Positions 23,681 to 35,400 of a stretch of 64,000 bases of DNA are shown here, piece by piece. Location: positions 95,487,501 through 95,551,500 of the forward strand of contig CP142452.1 in NCBI GenBank assembly GCA_038049695.1. Reading direction: 5' to 3'. The position numbers were made by a program, and so were the translations under genes. Source of the stretch: Cinnamomum chago (lineage: Eukaryota > Streptophyta > Magnoliopsida > Laurales > Lauraceae). Numbering within the stretch: position 1 is the first letter of the stretch; each line of letters starts with the position of its first letter. The notes under the pieces were generated by a model. It worked only from the letters and a program-made list of their open reading frames with translations. It was not told the origin of the DNA and ran no database searches.

Positions 23681-23893
23681 TTTTATTTTATTTTATTTTT
23701 TCTAACGGAGGATTTCCAACCCTTTGGACTGGACTATTTCATCCGGATCCAGAGAGAAGCTAAGTAAAACCCCTGTGGTCCCTAGGTGGTAGCACAAGTG
23801 AACTCAACCTTCGGTTTCTAAAGGGGGGGTTGATACCAAGACCTCTAACTCCGAAAGAGGGAAGAACCGTGGTCTTGACCACTCGGCCAACTT
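23681..23893 (-). mobile_element. SINE family A, copy 4
   Basis: Same family: TTGGCCGAGTGGTC head near 23892, conserved ACGGTTCTTCC, AGAGGTCTTGGTATC and a T-rich (plus strand) tail at 23681-23702. Target duplication not clear. Confidence 0.65.
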
Positions 23894-24400
23894 GCATACA
23901 TGATTCCCCCATAATGCAAACGACGTGGGCTGACTATATATGATGTAAATTCTAGTTAGATTTGGTGATCACGAGAATTAAATTAAAAGAACAAAATGAT
24001 CAACTTGGATTCGGCCTGTTTGTTTTAGGTAACTGAATTTTCAAGATTTCAATAACTGCATTTCTAAGAGTGATTAAAATTAATGAAATGAAGGGAAGAT
24101 CCATACATGACCATCAAATAATATCTCTTGTAATGAAAAACAAATCCAAAAGATATGTTTAATGAGAATATCCAACCATGTTAGCACGGTAAACCAAATT
24201 ATCTTCCTCAATACCCAACCATGTCTAAGGAAGTGATGAAAATTATCTTCCTTCACGATCCAAATACCTCACTTTATTTTTATTCACCATCCAAACACAA
24301 ACACGTTAATGAGTGGTTGGGATTTTAAACCCGCAGGCCTCACCAATGGAGACTCACTCCTTCAACTCAGAGAAAGCCTGAGTGAGACACACAGACGATC
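23894..24400. other. intergenic, upstream of the LC8 gene
   Basis: AT-rich sequence without recognised features. Distal promoter of the LC8 gene may lie here. Confidence 0.4.
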
Positions 24401-24537
24401 AGGACACCATATAACATACACAACGTGCTGCCCGCAATTTGGGCGGAACCTGCGTACAAATGCGTGACTATCGATCACCATACTCCCTCGGACCATCAAA
24501 CATACTCCTTCATTCCAAAGCTCCCACCTCAGCACCT

Positions 24538-24634
24538 CTCCTATTTATCATCTTCATCTCAAACCCAGGGACAGGGAGAGAGAGAGAGACACACATATTT
24601 TCTGGGTGGTAAGTGCACCCATCAACCATCATTC
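24538..24634 (+). promoter_or_regulatory. presumed core promoter and 5' leader of the LC8 gene
   Basis: A TATA-like CTATTTATC at about 24540-24548 sits some 90 bp before the chosen start codon, followed by a CT-rich leader and a short GA repeat near 24577. Placement is inference from composition only. Confidence 0.3.
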
Positions 24635-27192
24635 ATGGATCCCACATCCAAAAGGAACCCATCAAACACTCTCCCATCAGACCCCTTTCCTTCATCCCCA
24701 CTCTCCAAAACCCCCACACAATACCCCAAAAGGAATGCACTTCACAAGGCCTTTGCACCTAGAAAAGGTGTAGATCCACATAGAATAGACACCCACATGC
24801 AGGCTAAAGCCATGGCACACTCCATCAACGCCGGCCCTTCCATGCCAGAAAAGAAACCACAGCAATTACACCCAAAACACCCACATACCCAAAAGCCCAC
24901 AACAACAACAACAGTGATGACCAAAGCCCAGAAGCCCACAACCACCACCAAGACCAAGGACATGGAGAAAAAGAAGGGTGGGGGAGCAGTAAAAGGAGGA
25001 GAGGAAGGAAAGGGTGTGGAAGATGAGAAGAGATTGGTGTTGTTGGATGGTGGAAGGAGAAGGTCCTTTAGTGGGTCAGAGTTGGATTTGGGTGCCTTTT
25101 TGTCTGGTGTGGGTGCAAAGGTTGTTGCCAAGGATATGCCTCCTTTTATGCAGATCCATGCTGTGTCTTGTGCCAAAAAGACTCATGATGGGTTGGAAAA
25201 GTTCAGCTCCAAGGCCTTGGCTTTTAGCCTCAAGAAGGTAAATCTAACATCTTTTCATCATATCTATCTCTGTCTTTACGATTGTTAGTTTTGATGTAGT
25301 GGTTGTGTTTGGCCTATAAGATTCATATCTTTTGTAAAAGGTAATGATTATGATGGTAATTACTGTATTAGTTGACTCTTGGTAGGAAATGATTGTTGAA
25401 GGAGCTTATACTGGGTAGCCTTCAGCTTGATTGTGATTTGGTGCACAAATGTTTATGGGGTTGTTTGGATGAACCCTGAAATGCAGCTAATTTCAAGTTT
25501 TTCGCAAAACAGATTGTTACCATCTGTTGCTGGTGTGTGTCTGGAGCAGCATAAAAATTGGAAACCACATAAAGGGAAAGGTTCTGTTCTTGATTTCTGA
25601 GCAGAAAGTCTGGAATGTAGTATCATCCCTTTACCATCTCAAATCCCAAGCTAAAGTGATAGCCATCCATTCTACCAGTGTTTTCCAACTGAGTTGTAGT
25701 TTGGGTACATCCAAATGCATCCTATGTGGAATAATTCTTAGAGGCTTAGCTAAGTATAAAATGACTGAATTGGTTGTCCAAAGAACTAACAATGTAGTTC
25801 CTTAATGATCTCTTTCTGAAAGAAGCCTTAGTGGTGCAATGTTGACTATTTAAGTTCCTAGAGTGAATTTGTGCATATATGTAAGAAGCTGGCTACACTT
25901 GTTTGGGAGTGTGCAGACAATATAGTAGTCACTTTGACAGCTTTAGGTTAGGATGCCACTATTGTAATGAAAACTTCATAATGCTGTGCTAAAGGAACTT
26001 CTTTCATAGTTCTTGCTATTCAGAATAATACAATGGAACAATCAAATTTACATGGCTTTGCACTAAAGCTTTGAGTTTTTTTGTTTGTAAAACATTGTGA
26101 ATTGTGATGGATGGTTTCCATTACATTTGGTGCATTTATGGTAAGGTAAAGTTCTGCCTTCATACAGAGATGGTTAAGCAGTGAAAAGTGTATTGACTTA
26201 CTTTAGCTTGATTGGGGCTGCCAAACCTGTCACAAGTTACCACACCAAATCTAGTGTGGGATTGGTTGTCTTTTTATCACATTAACAGTGCCATCCAAAT
26301 TCCAAACAGGGTTTATCATTTAGGAAGGTTTTTTTTTTCCCTTTCCGAATGATATATTAAGGAGTAAGTACTATAGCAATTGCTTGAACATGGTTGAATC
26401 TATGCCTCGGTGGTTTGAGTTCACTCAATCAAAGCAAAGTCGAGCTTGTTGGCTTGGATCGAAATTGCCTCAAATGGCTATAGTTGCACTGCAATGCATG
26501 TACACATGCACTTTAGATTACTCGGAATGAAATGCAGTCAGGTCGTGGGTTTTGAGGCAGGTTATTGAAATGACTTGGTTTGGTTTTCAATGCCAAAGAT
26601 TTAGATGAAATTTAGTAAACAGTTTTCTTGCTTGTGGGATTCATCCAAATATATGGTTTGAGATCTGTCCTGAAGCATCAAAGGTAATTGATTGAGTTTC
26701 TGAATCCTGAATAATTATGCAAACTTATCCATAAAGCACGCGTGAAAATTTAAGCTGTTATCTATATTTTGTAGAAAATGAGATGATAAGCTTATGTGTT
26801 AATTTAATTGATTTTTAATTTTTGGGAAAGGATTCGTGCTTGCCTTAAGAAAATGAAGAAAAAAAATAAGGGAATCAGGAGAGAAGTTCAGGCATGATAA
26901 GGTGGCTTAGATTTTGGCTTATAAAAGAAAATGGATACATTCAAGTCCAAATTGAAGGGTTCTTGAGAGAGTGATTATTCTGTCTTTATTATTAGCAGAA
27001 CATATGATGCTAAATAGAATAAAACTTTGATGTGTGCAGGAATTTGATAGGGTGTATGGCCCAGCATGGCATTGCATCGTGGGGACCAGCTTTGGGTCTT
27101 TTGTGACTCACTCCGCGGGAGGATTTATTTATTTTTCCATGGATAAATTGCATATCCTCTTGTTTAAGACTACTGTACAGAGGGCTGAATAA
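24635..27192 (+). CDS. dynein light chain LC8-domain protein with long N-terminal extension
   Basis: LC8 (DYNLL-type) proteins are small dimeric hub proteins that grip short linear motifs in partners; flowering plants lack dynein heavy chains, so here the role is as a general adaptor. Exon 1 is 24635-25237 and exon 2 is 27040-27192, joined in phase 0 across a GT-AG intron of 1802 bp, giving 251 residues. Residues 163-251 form the whole LC8 fold: [12 protein letters not shown], the [14 protein letters not shown] segment, then [16 protein letters not shown] and a final [12 protein letters not shown] strand. Residues 1-162 are a Pro/Thr/Lys-rich, probably disordered extension with runs of threonine and an acidic-basic EKKKGGG tract. 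The start is the ATG opening MDPTSKRNP; an open frame continues upstream to 24425 but reads like leader sequence. Canonical LC8 is about 90 residues; long-headed versions are normal in plants. Confidence 0.9.
25238..27039 (+). other. intron of the LC8 gene
   Basis: GT-AG intron with donor AAG|gtaaat and acceptor tgtgtgcag|GAA. No transposon or RNA gene recognised in it. Confidence 0.8.
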
Positions 27193-28290
27193 AGAGCCTG
27201 ACATTTACTCCTGGGAAGCTTCTCCACAATCCGGCCAAGTTCTGCAAAGCACTGATATCTTCTTTTTTTTTTTTGTTTGATCTAACTGTGCCCTTTCTAA
27301 AGTGGGTCACAAGGCATTGGCTAATGGGTTGGAGATAGCAGCCCCTTCAATAATCATGTGTTGTATGATATATCTAGGAATTTCCTTTTTCTCCTTGAGT
27401 AGCTGAAATTTGAAGCAATGATCTCAACTTTTGCAGTGTTTTGGTCTTAATTACTAGTCCAAGGGACTAAACCCATTAAAGAGTAGGGTGATGATAAATC
27501 AGTACAGATGTACTTCTCACCCAACAAAAATGAAAATGATGATAACTATTTTGTTCAAAGGAATGCAGATGAAATTAATGGTAAAGCATCAAACTCATCT
27601 GCACATGAACAGAGCATGATCTCTGTCCATAAAAGATGCATGTGTTCCAATTGCAGCATCCCTGATTGGAAGCTTATGTGTATGCAAAAGTTGGGCAGAG
27701 GAAGAGGAAGAAAGCTAGTTCATCAATCCACTGCCACAGCACTGCATCAAGCACTAAATGGAAGCACTTGCACTAGCTTGCTCAAGAATTTCTACCTGAA
27801 AAGCATTATGCATTTCAAATATATGTATTTTTATAAGGTTCCCTGTGTGGGATATGCTATGTCATTCAATTTTCATTGTGCTGCATCCCTCTTGGATATT
27901 TATCACTCACAAGTCACAACTGAGCAAGCTATTTCTGTCCATTGAGAGATCTTTGCGGCAATGACAGTGTAAGCTAAGTTTTTGATAGGCTTTTTGCATG
28001 GGAAGTTAATTTCAATTAAATCTTGGCTAAGGGCCCGTTTAGATGTTGGCGGACTACAATATTTATAGATTTAAATATTACAAGAATAAAATAATATAGA
28101 ATAGAATATTGTAATATTTTTGCTGTTTGACAATTTTTTAAGAATATTACAGATTTTAATTTGAAATGTTTGAAAGGTACTATGACTTTCATATATATTA
28201 AAAAAATTTAAATAACAAGTTAATGTTATTGATTGTAGTAAAGTTTATTATTAGAATAGTTTTTTTTATTAAATAATTAATTTATATGTA
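27193..28290. other. 3' flank of the LC8 gene and intergenic DNA
   Basis: No gene recognised. A 145-codon open frame at 27508-27945 has no family resemblance, no splice or promoter context and low-complexity composition; it may lie in transcribed 3' sequence. At 28029 TAAGGGCCCGTTTAGATG resembles a PIF/Harbinger left end, but no matching right end was found. Confidence 0.45.
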
Positions 28291-28296
28291 ATTTAC

Positions 28297-28830
28297 CATG
28301 TTTGGATGGAAGAGTCGTGTGGTAAAGTAAAGTTCAACTAACCACTTTTCTTTTATTATCTCATAAATTATATAAAGTGTAGTAAAGTCAAGTCAATGCA
28401 AATGGCCACTATTTTTCAACCCTCTCTCCTAAATTACTTCACCACATACGTCATCTTACCTTAATTTCCTCATCTTTTACCATGATGTGGCATCAATATT
28501 TATTTTACTTTACCACGTATATAAACAAACATGCCTTGACCTAAATGTGACATATTATTCATTCACCATATTTAGATGAAAAACTAGTGTGGTAAAGTAA
28601 AGTCTAGCCGCCACTCTCTTAACATAAACTTTATCACCAATTATTTTTTCTTTATCATATAAACTACAGTTAAGTGTAATAAAGTAAAAGTCAAACAAAA
28701 AGAAACTACTTTACCACTCTCTCCCACTTTACTTCACCATATACTTTATATCGCATTTACCATGATGTGACATTTATCTTTACTTTATTTTACTTTACCA
28801 TACATGTAAATAAGTATATCATGATATATT
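28297..28830. repeat. two tandem copies of a repeat of about 265 bp
   Basis: Units at about 28297-28550 and 28560-28830 share GTGTGGTAAAGTAAAGT, ATCATATAAA-type and TTTACTTTACCA segments in the same order. The repeated TTTACCAC/GTGGTAAA strings in both orientations suggest a diverged MITE that duplicated in tandem. Confidence 0.5.
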
Positions 28831-28990
28831 TGGTGAAGTTCTTTACTTTTACACTACCACTTTATAAATCTCATTTTGAAATATTTTTATATTGTAGAAG
28901 GTTTTTTTCAAGGGAAAACTGTAAGAAGAAATATTGAGCTTTTTGAAACAAAATGTATTTTCTTCATATTTTTGCTAGCAAAATGCTCTT

Positions 28991-29365
28991 TAGATGTCAT
29001 ACAAGAAATATCATTTAGTTTTATTACATAAATAAAAATTTTAATTTTGATTGCATATGTTTATATTTTATAAAATCTATAATAGAATTATTTCTCACAC
29101 ATAAAAAATTTATAAGCTTTCTTAAAAACCATACAATTAAAATTTTAAATAAATGATGAATATAGAGATTTAAGATTTTTAGTAAAAACATGAAATCTTG
29201 AGATGGAAAAATTATAAGAAATTTAAAATATGAGATTTCCCAATTAGAGGCAAGTTTGGTAGTGAGTTGGTTGATTTCAAGGTACTTATAGGGGTTTTTA
29301 GATTTTGACATGAGCTGGGTTCAGAACAGGCTCAAAGTTTGTTTGTTTGATTTGCCTTCCCATTG
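28991..29365. repeat. repeat Y, copy 1
   Basis: Matches 29744-30128 over its length, including ATACAAGAAATATCATTTAG, GGCTTTCTTAAAAAC-like and GGTAGTGAGTTGGTTG-like segments. The two copies are separated by a segment ending in a Helitron-type hairpin. Confidence 0.7.
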
Positions 29366-29743
29366 ATAAAGTTATTGCTACTTACCTTTATCTAAAACCC
29401 ATAACATGACAACAAAAAAAAGGAAAAAAAAAAAGTAATGAGGGAGACCAATCTTGGATGGGGACCAAACAAAGAGAGATAAAGGGGTGTTCCGAGGCTG
29501 GGGAAGAGAGAGAGAGAGAGAGAGACTTAGCGCCATTAAAAATGGAAGAGTCATTTGGAAAGAGGGAGAGGTGGGGAGTGAGTAATAAATGTCATTTTAT
29601 TGAATTGAATTAGATTAAATAATATTAAAAGAGAATTCAAAATTGTGGGGATAGTCAAAATCAATTGGTGTTGATTTCAATTTGAAATCAGTTTCTTTCA
29701 TATATAATAACTCACAAAACTCCCCCGTGCTTAGCACGGGCAT
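29366..29743. mobile_element. segment ending in a Helitron-type 3' hairpin
   Basis: The right end carries a perfect stem CCCGTGC-TTA-GCACGGG (29724-29740) followed by ATTAG, like the 3' termini of plant Helitrons. It lies exactly between the two Y repeats. A (GA)n tract at about 29505-29525 is internal. The left boundary is uncertain. Confidence 0.45.
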
Positions 29744-30128
29744 TAGAATTCATACAAAAAATATCATTTAATTTTATTTATGTTATTAAGTTTTTAACTT
29801 TGATTTCGTATGTTCATATTTTTTATAAAATCTAAAATAGAAATTTTTCTCATACATAAAGAATTTATAGGCTTTCTTAAAAACTACAAAATTAAATTTT
29901 TAAATAAGTAATAAATATGGAAAATTAAGAATTTTAGTAGAAACATGAAACATGAAATATTGAGATGAAAAGAATTATAAGAAATTTAAAATATGCGATC
30001 TTCCAATTTGAGACAGGTTTGGTAATGAGTTGGTTGGGTTCAGAGTAAGTATAAATGTTTTTGGACTCTGACCTGAGTCAAGTTCAGTACAAGCTCAGAT
30101 TTTAGTTTGTTTGACTTGCGAATTTGAT
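29744..30128. repeat. repeat Y, copy 2
   Basis: Second copy of repeat Y, starting directly after the hairpin of the preceding segment, with scattered substitutions and small indels against copy 1. Confidence 0.7.
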
Positions 30129-31126
30129 AAGCACCTTATGAAGCATTGCAAGAATGAGCTTTTAAATTATTGTCTTGAATGTGCAGAAACATAAACACGT
30201 CACAAAGTGAATATTTGAAAGAAAAAAAATGTCCCAAATCATATCCCTTCACTGAGATGACCATCTTCCATCTATTAAGGATGCTGAAAGTTTCACCTAC
30301 AAAGGTCAGAAAGGTGTTCATCACCTTTCTTTTGATGCTTCTTTGGATCCTATCCTTCTAAAGAGCTACTTCCATTCTTTCCAAAAATCATCTCATCAAG
30401 GTCATCCACGACTTTATCTTCTTCTCCACCCCTAGCGCGAGATCCTGTTGGTTTTTTGATAAGTGCCTCTTCTTTCCCAGCCTGAGGAGATTCATCTGGT
30501 TCGATGGTCATAAGTATCGTCACAGTAGCTGGTTGAGGTGGGAATTAGAAGTAAATTGGTAAAAGGGTTTCAATGATTTGACATGAATGAGTTAATTAAG
30601 GAATTAAAAGTTAATTGGTGAAATGGCTCTTACGTTGGGGAGAGGCTTTGAGTCAAAATTTTTGATTTTATTATATATATTGTATTAATGGAGATTAAAG
30701 TAGAGATTAAATTGGATGATATGGCATGAGGAAGCTGATGTGGCTCACAGTTAAAATAAATTTAATTTTATTATATATATTGTATTAATGGAGATTAAAA
30801 TAGAGATTAAGAAAATTAAAGAAGAGATTAAACTGGATGACATGGCATGAGGAAGCTGATGTGGCTTACAGTCAAAATAAATTATGATGGTCAAAATCAA
30901 TTGCCTCCGATAGCCTAATTTCTCAATTGGAAACAATCCATTTCATATATACAAAATGATATTTTCTTCATGTTTTTATTGGGTTACCAAACGCACAAGA
31001 TTTCTTCATTCAAAAAATGAAAGATTATATTCAATAAAATATTACTTTCTTGTATTTTCTTCTGCACCCAAAATCATGACCTTATAAGCATCCATAACGC
31101 TCCTACCTCAACTCAATTTGATATGA
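30129..31126. other. intergenic; tandem repeat at about 30660-30890
   Basis: No gene recognised. Two head-to-tail units (about 30660-30765 and 30766-30890) share TTATTATATATATTGTATTAATGG and GGCATGAGGAAGCTGATG. The following GTCAAAATCAATTG segment also occurs just before the hairpin at 29724, so this may be a related Helitron-like piece lacking its hairpin. Confidence 0.45.
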
Positions 31127-31134
31127 TCTGCACA

Positions 31135-31521
31135 TAGGGTTGTAAACGGGTTGGTTCCGATCCGGGTCCATGGTGGACCTGGAACCGAAACTGTTAAGGA
31201 GAAGGTGGAACTGGATCCAGACCTAGAACCATTTCGAAACCGATTTTTTGGCTCCAGAACCGAAACCAGAACCATATATAAGACGGGTCTGGATCCTGGG
31301 ACAGGTTTAGGTAGAAAATGATATTAAAAAAACATGGTTTTGAACAGAGATTTTTGAAAATTGAGGTAAAATATTGGGTCTGGGGTCCACGGGTCCAAAC
31401 CAAGGTGGAATCAAACCCCGACCCATTTACTTATCGGGGCCTAAATAAGGACCCAGTCCCGATTTTTAACGGGTAGGAACCTCCGGATAATCGGAGAATC
31501 GGGTACCCATTTACATCCCTA
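31135..31521. mobile_element. hAT-type MITE with TAGGG-TGTAAA ends
   Basis: Ends TAGGGTTGTAAACGGG and (reverse-complemented) TAGGGATGTAAATGGG, flanked by 8-bp duplications with one mismatch, tctgcaca (31127-31134) and gctgcaca (31522-31529). The 387-bp interior is rich in GGTCCGGATCC-like and GGAACCG-like words. Not coding. Confidence 0.75.
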
Positions 31522-31529
31522 GCTGCACA

Positions 31530-32467
31530 GCAAAGCATACTGCCCAACCCTAAAATGTCCTGTAGATTCCATCACTGATTATTAATTAACAAGGCAATTT
31601 TAGGAACTACAGTTAAAAAAGGAAAACTGCATAGCATCCATACTGCTCCTTTTGAAATGATTGGTAGCAGATGTTACTAACTTGCATTATATTCAGATCC
31701 GAGTACTGTCACACAAGGACCTGTTTACTATCACCTCCACAGCACCCAAATAAATAAATAAAAACAAAAACAGACTCTTCTATTATGTTAGTTAGGTTAG
31801 GCGCAGACAGTTCATTACAGCTTGGAACAGAGCTGTTTTACCTTCACCAGTGCAAAAGGGGAAACGTAGGGTTGGAACAGCTGAAGACCTATCCCAATTA
31901 ACTGCACCAATAAACCAAAGTGAAATGCCTAGGCAGGTGAAGGACACATTGCTGAAGGAAACACTAAAGCAGCAATCCTTATTTTTGCCTTCTGAAATCT
32001 CATTCACCCTGGTGATCACAAAAGACAGACGTATCTGCAAGTTCACCAATGAGAACAGCGTGATTTTTAGGACCATGTTTGCTGATTCATTAGAAATTAT
32101 CTTGTTCCTCACCCATGAACAGATCCAGAGTTGTGTTTGTTACCTACTTTACAGTAATTAAGCCATTTTGATATGCAGGTCAGGTAGATAAGACAAATGT
32201 TCCTCACATTAAATAAAAAATATAATAAAATAGGAGTTAGTACATTTAATTGAGGAAATTTCTTCCAACTGATTTACACATTTTTGAAGGGTCCCGCAGC
32301 CATTTACAAGGATGGTAATCTGACAATTCCTGACATCCAACCCAGAACAGTCGCACACAAGGGAACCCACATTGGCCAATACCATGAAAAATAATGAAGG
32401 GCTTGACCAGTTTTTCATTGCAGGTGAAGGTTTAAAAAACTGGCTCAGGTGATTTAAGAAACCGCCT
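31530..32467 (-). other. likely 3' UTR and downstream flank of the unknown gene
   Basis: Immediately downstream of the TAG stop at 32468 on the minus strand. Open frames of about 100 codons occur on both strands at 31792-32161 but overlap each other and resemble nothing. Extent of the transcript is unknown. Confidence 0.4.
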
Positions 32468-35400
32468 CTAGTTCCATGAAGGACTGGTCAAACGAGAATC
32501 TCTAAATGCTGAAGTCCCTGAAGATGCTGCAGGAGATGGTGAGGAGGCAGTGAAATGGGCTCCAGAAACAGATAAAGGAGGCAGGTTCGCCGCATGGCCT
32601 TGGTGACCCGAGGGTGCAAAACGAGACGGACTAGCAGTAACACCCACCGTCATATTCGGTGGGGTCTGGGAATGCCCAGCAGCTACAAAGCTGGATCGAC
32701 TGGTGAGCGGTGCCTGCATATACATCAACTAGTTAATAGACAAGCAAATCAAATAATGGTAAAAAGAATGGCTTTAGACTGAATCTATGTAGATCTGGGT
32801 ATACCCAGCAGCTACAAAGATGGATCGACCTGTGAGCGGTGGCTGCATATGCATCAACTAGTTAATAGACAAGCAAATCAAATAATGGTTAAAAAAAGGC
32901 TTTAGCCTGAATCTGTGTAAACAATGACCATTAAAAAGAGAAACAGACAGCAAAGTATTCATCCAAATCATTTCAAAAGGAAATGATAATTGAATAGAGT
33001 CCAGAGTATTATTATATATATATATATATATTTTTGCCATGTTGGGCTACTGGTCTAGGACTAATACCTGCGTATGAGACTACGGTGCTAACACCACTTG
33101 ACCGTGAGTGTGTTGGCGACTATTATTAGATTGAATATTATGCATCATCATACTTTCTACAACTAGTATATTTTCGAAGTGAATAATAAGCACATAGTTT
33201 TCTTTCCATATTTGGAAGGTAAGCATAAACATCTGTAGAAATTAAAAAAAAAAACAAAACAAAACAAAACAATAATAAATGCCACATTAACTCCTTAAGT
33301 GGAGAATTTATCACAGTTAACCTAAGGGAACCGAGTCTGCAGTGGTTCAAGTTCCTACCATTTATGTTTTTCTAATGTGATATATATATATGGAAAATAT
33401 TCAAACGCATCCATCCCTCACCATAGGGTGAGGGATGCTTCCATAAATGGGGGATTTCAAATACATGGGGTGAAGTACAAAAGGGAGATTCATGTGCAAA
33501 AAATGAAAGCATCCCTCACCCTATGGTGAGGGATGGATGAACTTGAACATTTCCCTATATATTATGGGAGATGCTCCTATGAGAACATCTATCACCTTAT
33601 TATGACAGATAAGTTGGGGACCCTCACATTTAAGTTGTTGGCATTGGATATGGATGTGAGTGCCCCCACCTTATCTCTCATAGTAAGGTGAGAGATGCTC
33701 TCATAGGAGCGTCTCCTTATATATATAATACATATATGTATAGAGAGAGAGAGATATTTAAACTTATAGTAATGCTTCCCACCTTTTATTACACATTTTT
33801 TACTCCATTTGGACACCCCGCTTTCTCATGTGGCAGGATGCTCTTCAATCCAAATCAGAATTGCCCATCTTTCTGCTAATCTTAACGTAAAGAGTGAAAT
33901 GGAGAACAAAATAGTCCATGTAATGCAGTTTCACTTTTCCAAGCTGCCCAAACACAAAGTGGAACCAATAGCCATTCAATTCATTAAATTATCTTCTTCT
34001 TTTTTGCTTGAACTAAAATATCTATTTCACTTGCAAGTTAAGGTACCTCTAAACATTGCCCAATTGCTATCAAGTGAATTAAACAGATTTGGCATGTCAA
34101 CCATCTCATTTGATGACATGTTGGCCAATTCATCCATTTAATCATCAGAGGTAGATTCTGGTAAAAACACCCCAAAACATAGCCTTTTCCTGAATCTGTT
34201 CTGCCTAAAGCTTGATTGAGCAGGTTGAAAAGAAAGGCATTACCAGAGTACCCTTTTCTTTTTCCTTTTGATCTTTGTTGGTGCATGACTTGATGATTCC
34301 AACCAAAGATTTAAACTGTCAAGCCAGGAGTTGGCAAACCAAACTAACCAAGGAACCTTGACCAACAGGATCTTTCTCATGTAAGACAGTCATCCAGTAT
34401 CAGCATTCCACTTGAGCATCATCTTGAACTAGGTAGCTGCCGAAATGAAGGGGGAATTTCCTAATAATTTCCTTGAACTAGGTAGCATCACTTTAGTATC
34501 ACCTGTATCGTTCTCATGATACACACAAAATGCTAGAAGAAAGGGGAAGGCTATAATTTCCAAATTTTATTTTTTATTCAGCTCTTTATGTAATTAACCC
34601 TAATTACTTTGGGCTGGATGTAATTTTCTATAAAATCATTATTAATAAAAATCTGTGTAGCATTGCATGTGTACTTTTTGCAGAATTTCCAATACCTTGC
34701 ACCAGATATGGCAAAGGAATGGGCGTTTTATGGTTTTTCTTCTTTTTATATCATCATCCAAAAAAAGAAAAAAAGAAAAAAGGATTTTAGTTGATCTCCT
34801 TTCTAAAAGAAACATAAAAGGAAGAAAAGAAACATTTGTTTCCATGTTCCACCTCAGTGGCATCTAGGAAATTCGGACTGCCTATAGAGAATACAAGCAC
34901 AACCTGCCACAAGATCGTACACATTTCCCTGTCATCCACAGTGGATGGAATGTCTTATAAACGCACCATGTGCCAGAAGCTAGGAAGCACGGACACCTCT
35001 CCGGGGCCGTCGCGTCTGTGTCGGACACGAACACGCTCGGACACGTGTCGGACACGCTAAAAAAAGTATCCTATTTATTTTTTTATATTTTATATTCCGG
35101 ACACGTTGGGGACACGCTGGCCTCTTTTAATTGGAAAAAAAAAATTAAATTAGAGTAAAAAAAAGAAAAGAAAACGGGGATGTTTGTAAAAAGTCATAAC
35201 TTAAGAGGAAAATGGGACTCTTTTAATTCGTCCATCCAACTCCAACCCTAAACGAAAGAGAAAAAAAACCTCATTCGTCCGTCCAGCCCTAAACGAAAGA
35301 GAAAAAACCTCATTCGTCCGTCCAGTCCTAACGAAAAAAGAAGAAAAAGAAGATATGCTATGTCGGCGTGTCTGTGTCCATGTATATGATTAGATATGAT

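Noticed and set aside
27508-27945. 145-codon plus-strand frame downstream of the LC8 gene
   Set aside because: No recognisable domain, no upstream promoter or splice context, composition like surrounding DNA; probably fortuitous or part of 3' sequence.
31792-32161. Overlapping open frames of about 105 codons on both strands
   Set aside because: They overlap almost completely in opposite strands and lie just past the stop of the unknown gene, where a 3' UTR is expected.
33409-33537. CRISPR-like spaced repeats
   Set aside because: The repeats are inverted, not direct, and the DNA is plant nuclear; a foldback transposon explains it.
33809-34286. Plus-strand 110-codon and minus-strand 82-codon frames
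   Set aside because: Both are inside the last intron of the unknown gene; neither has family resemblance or fitting splice sites in phase.
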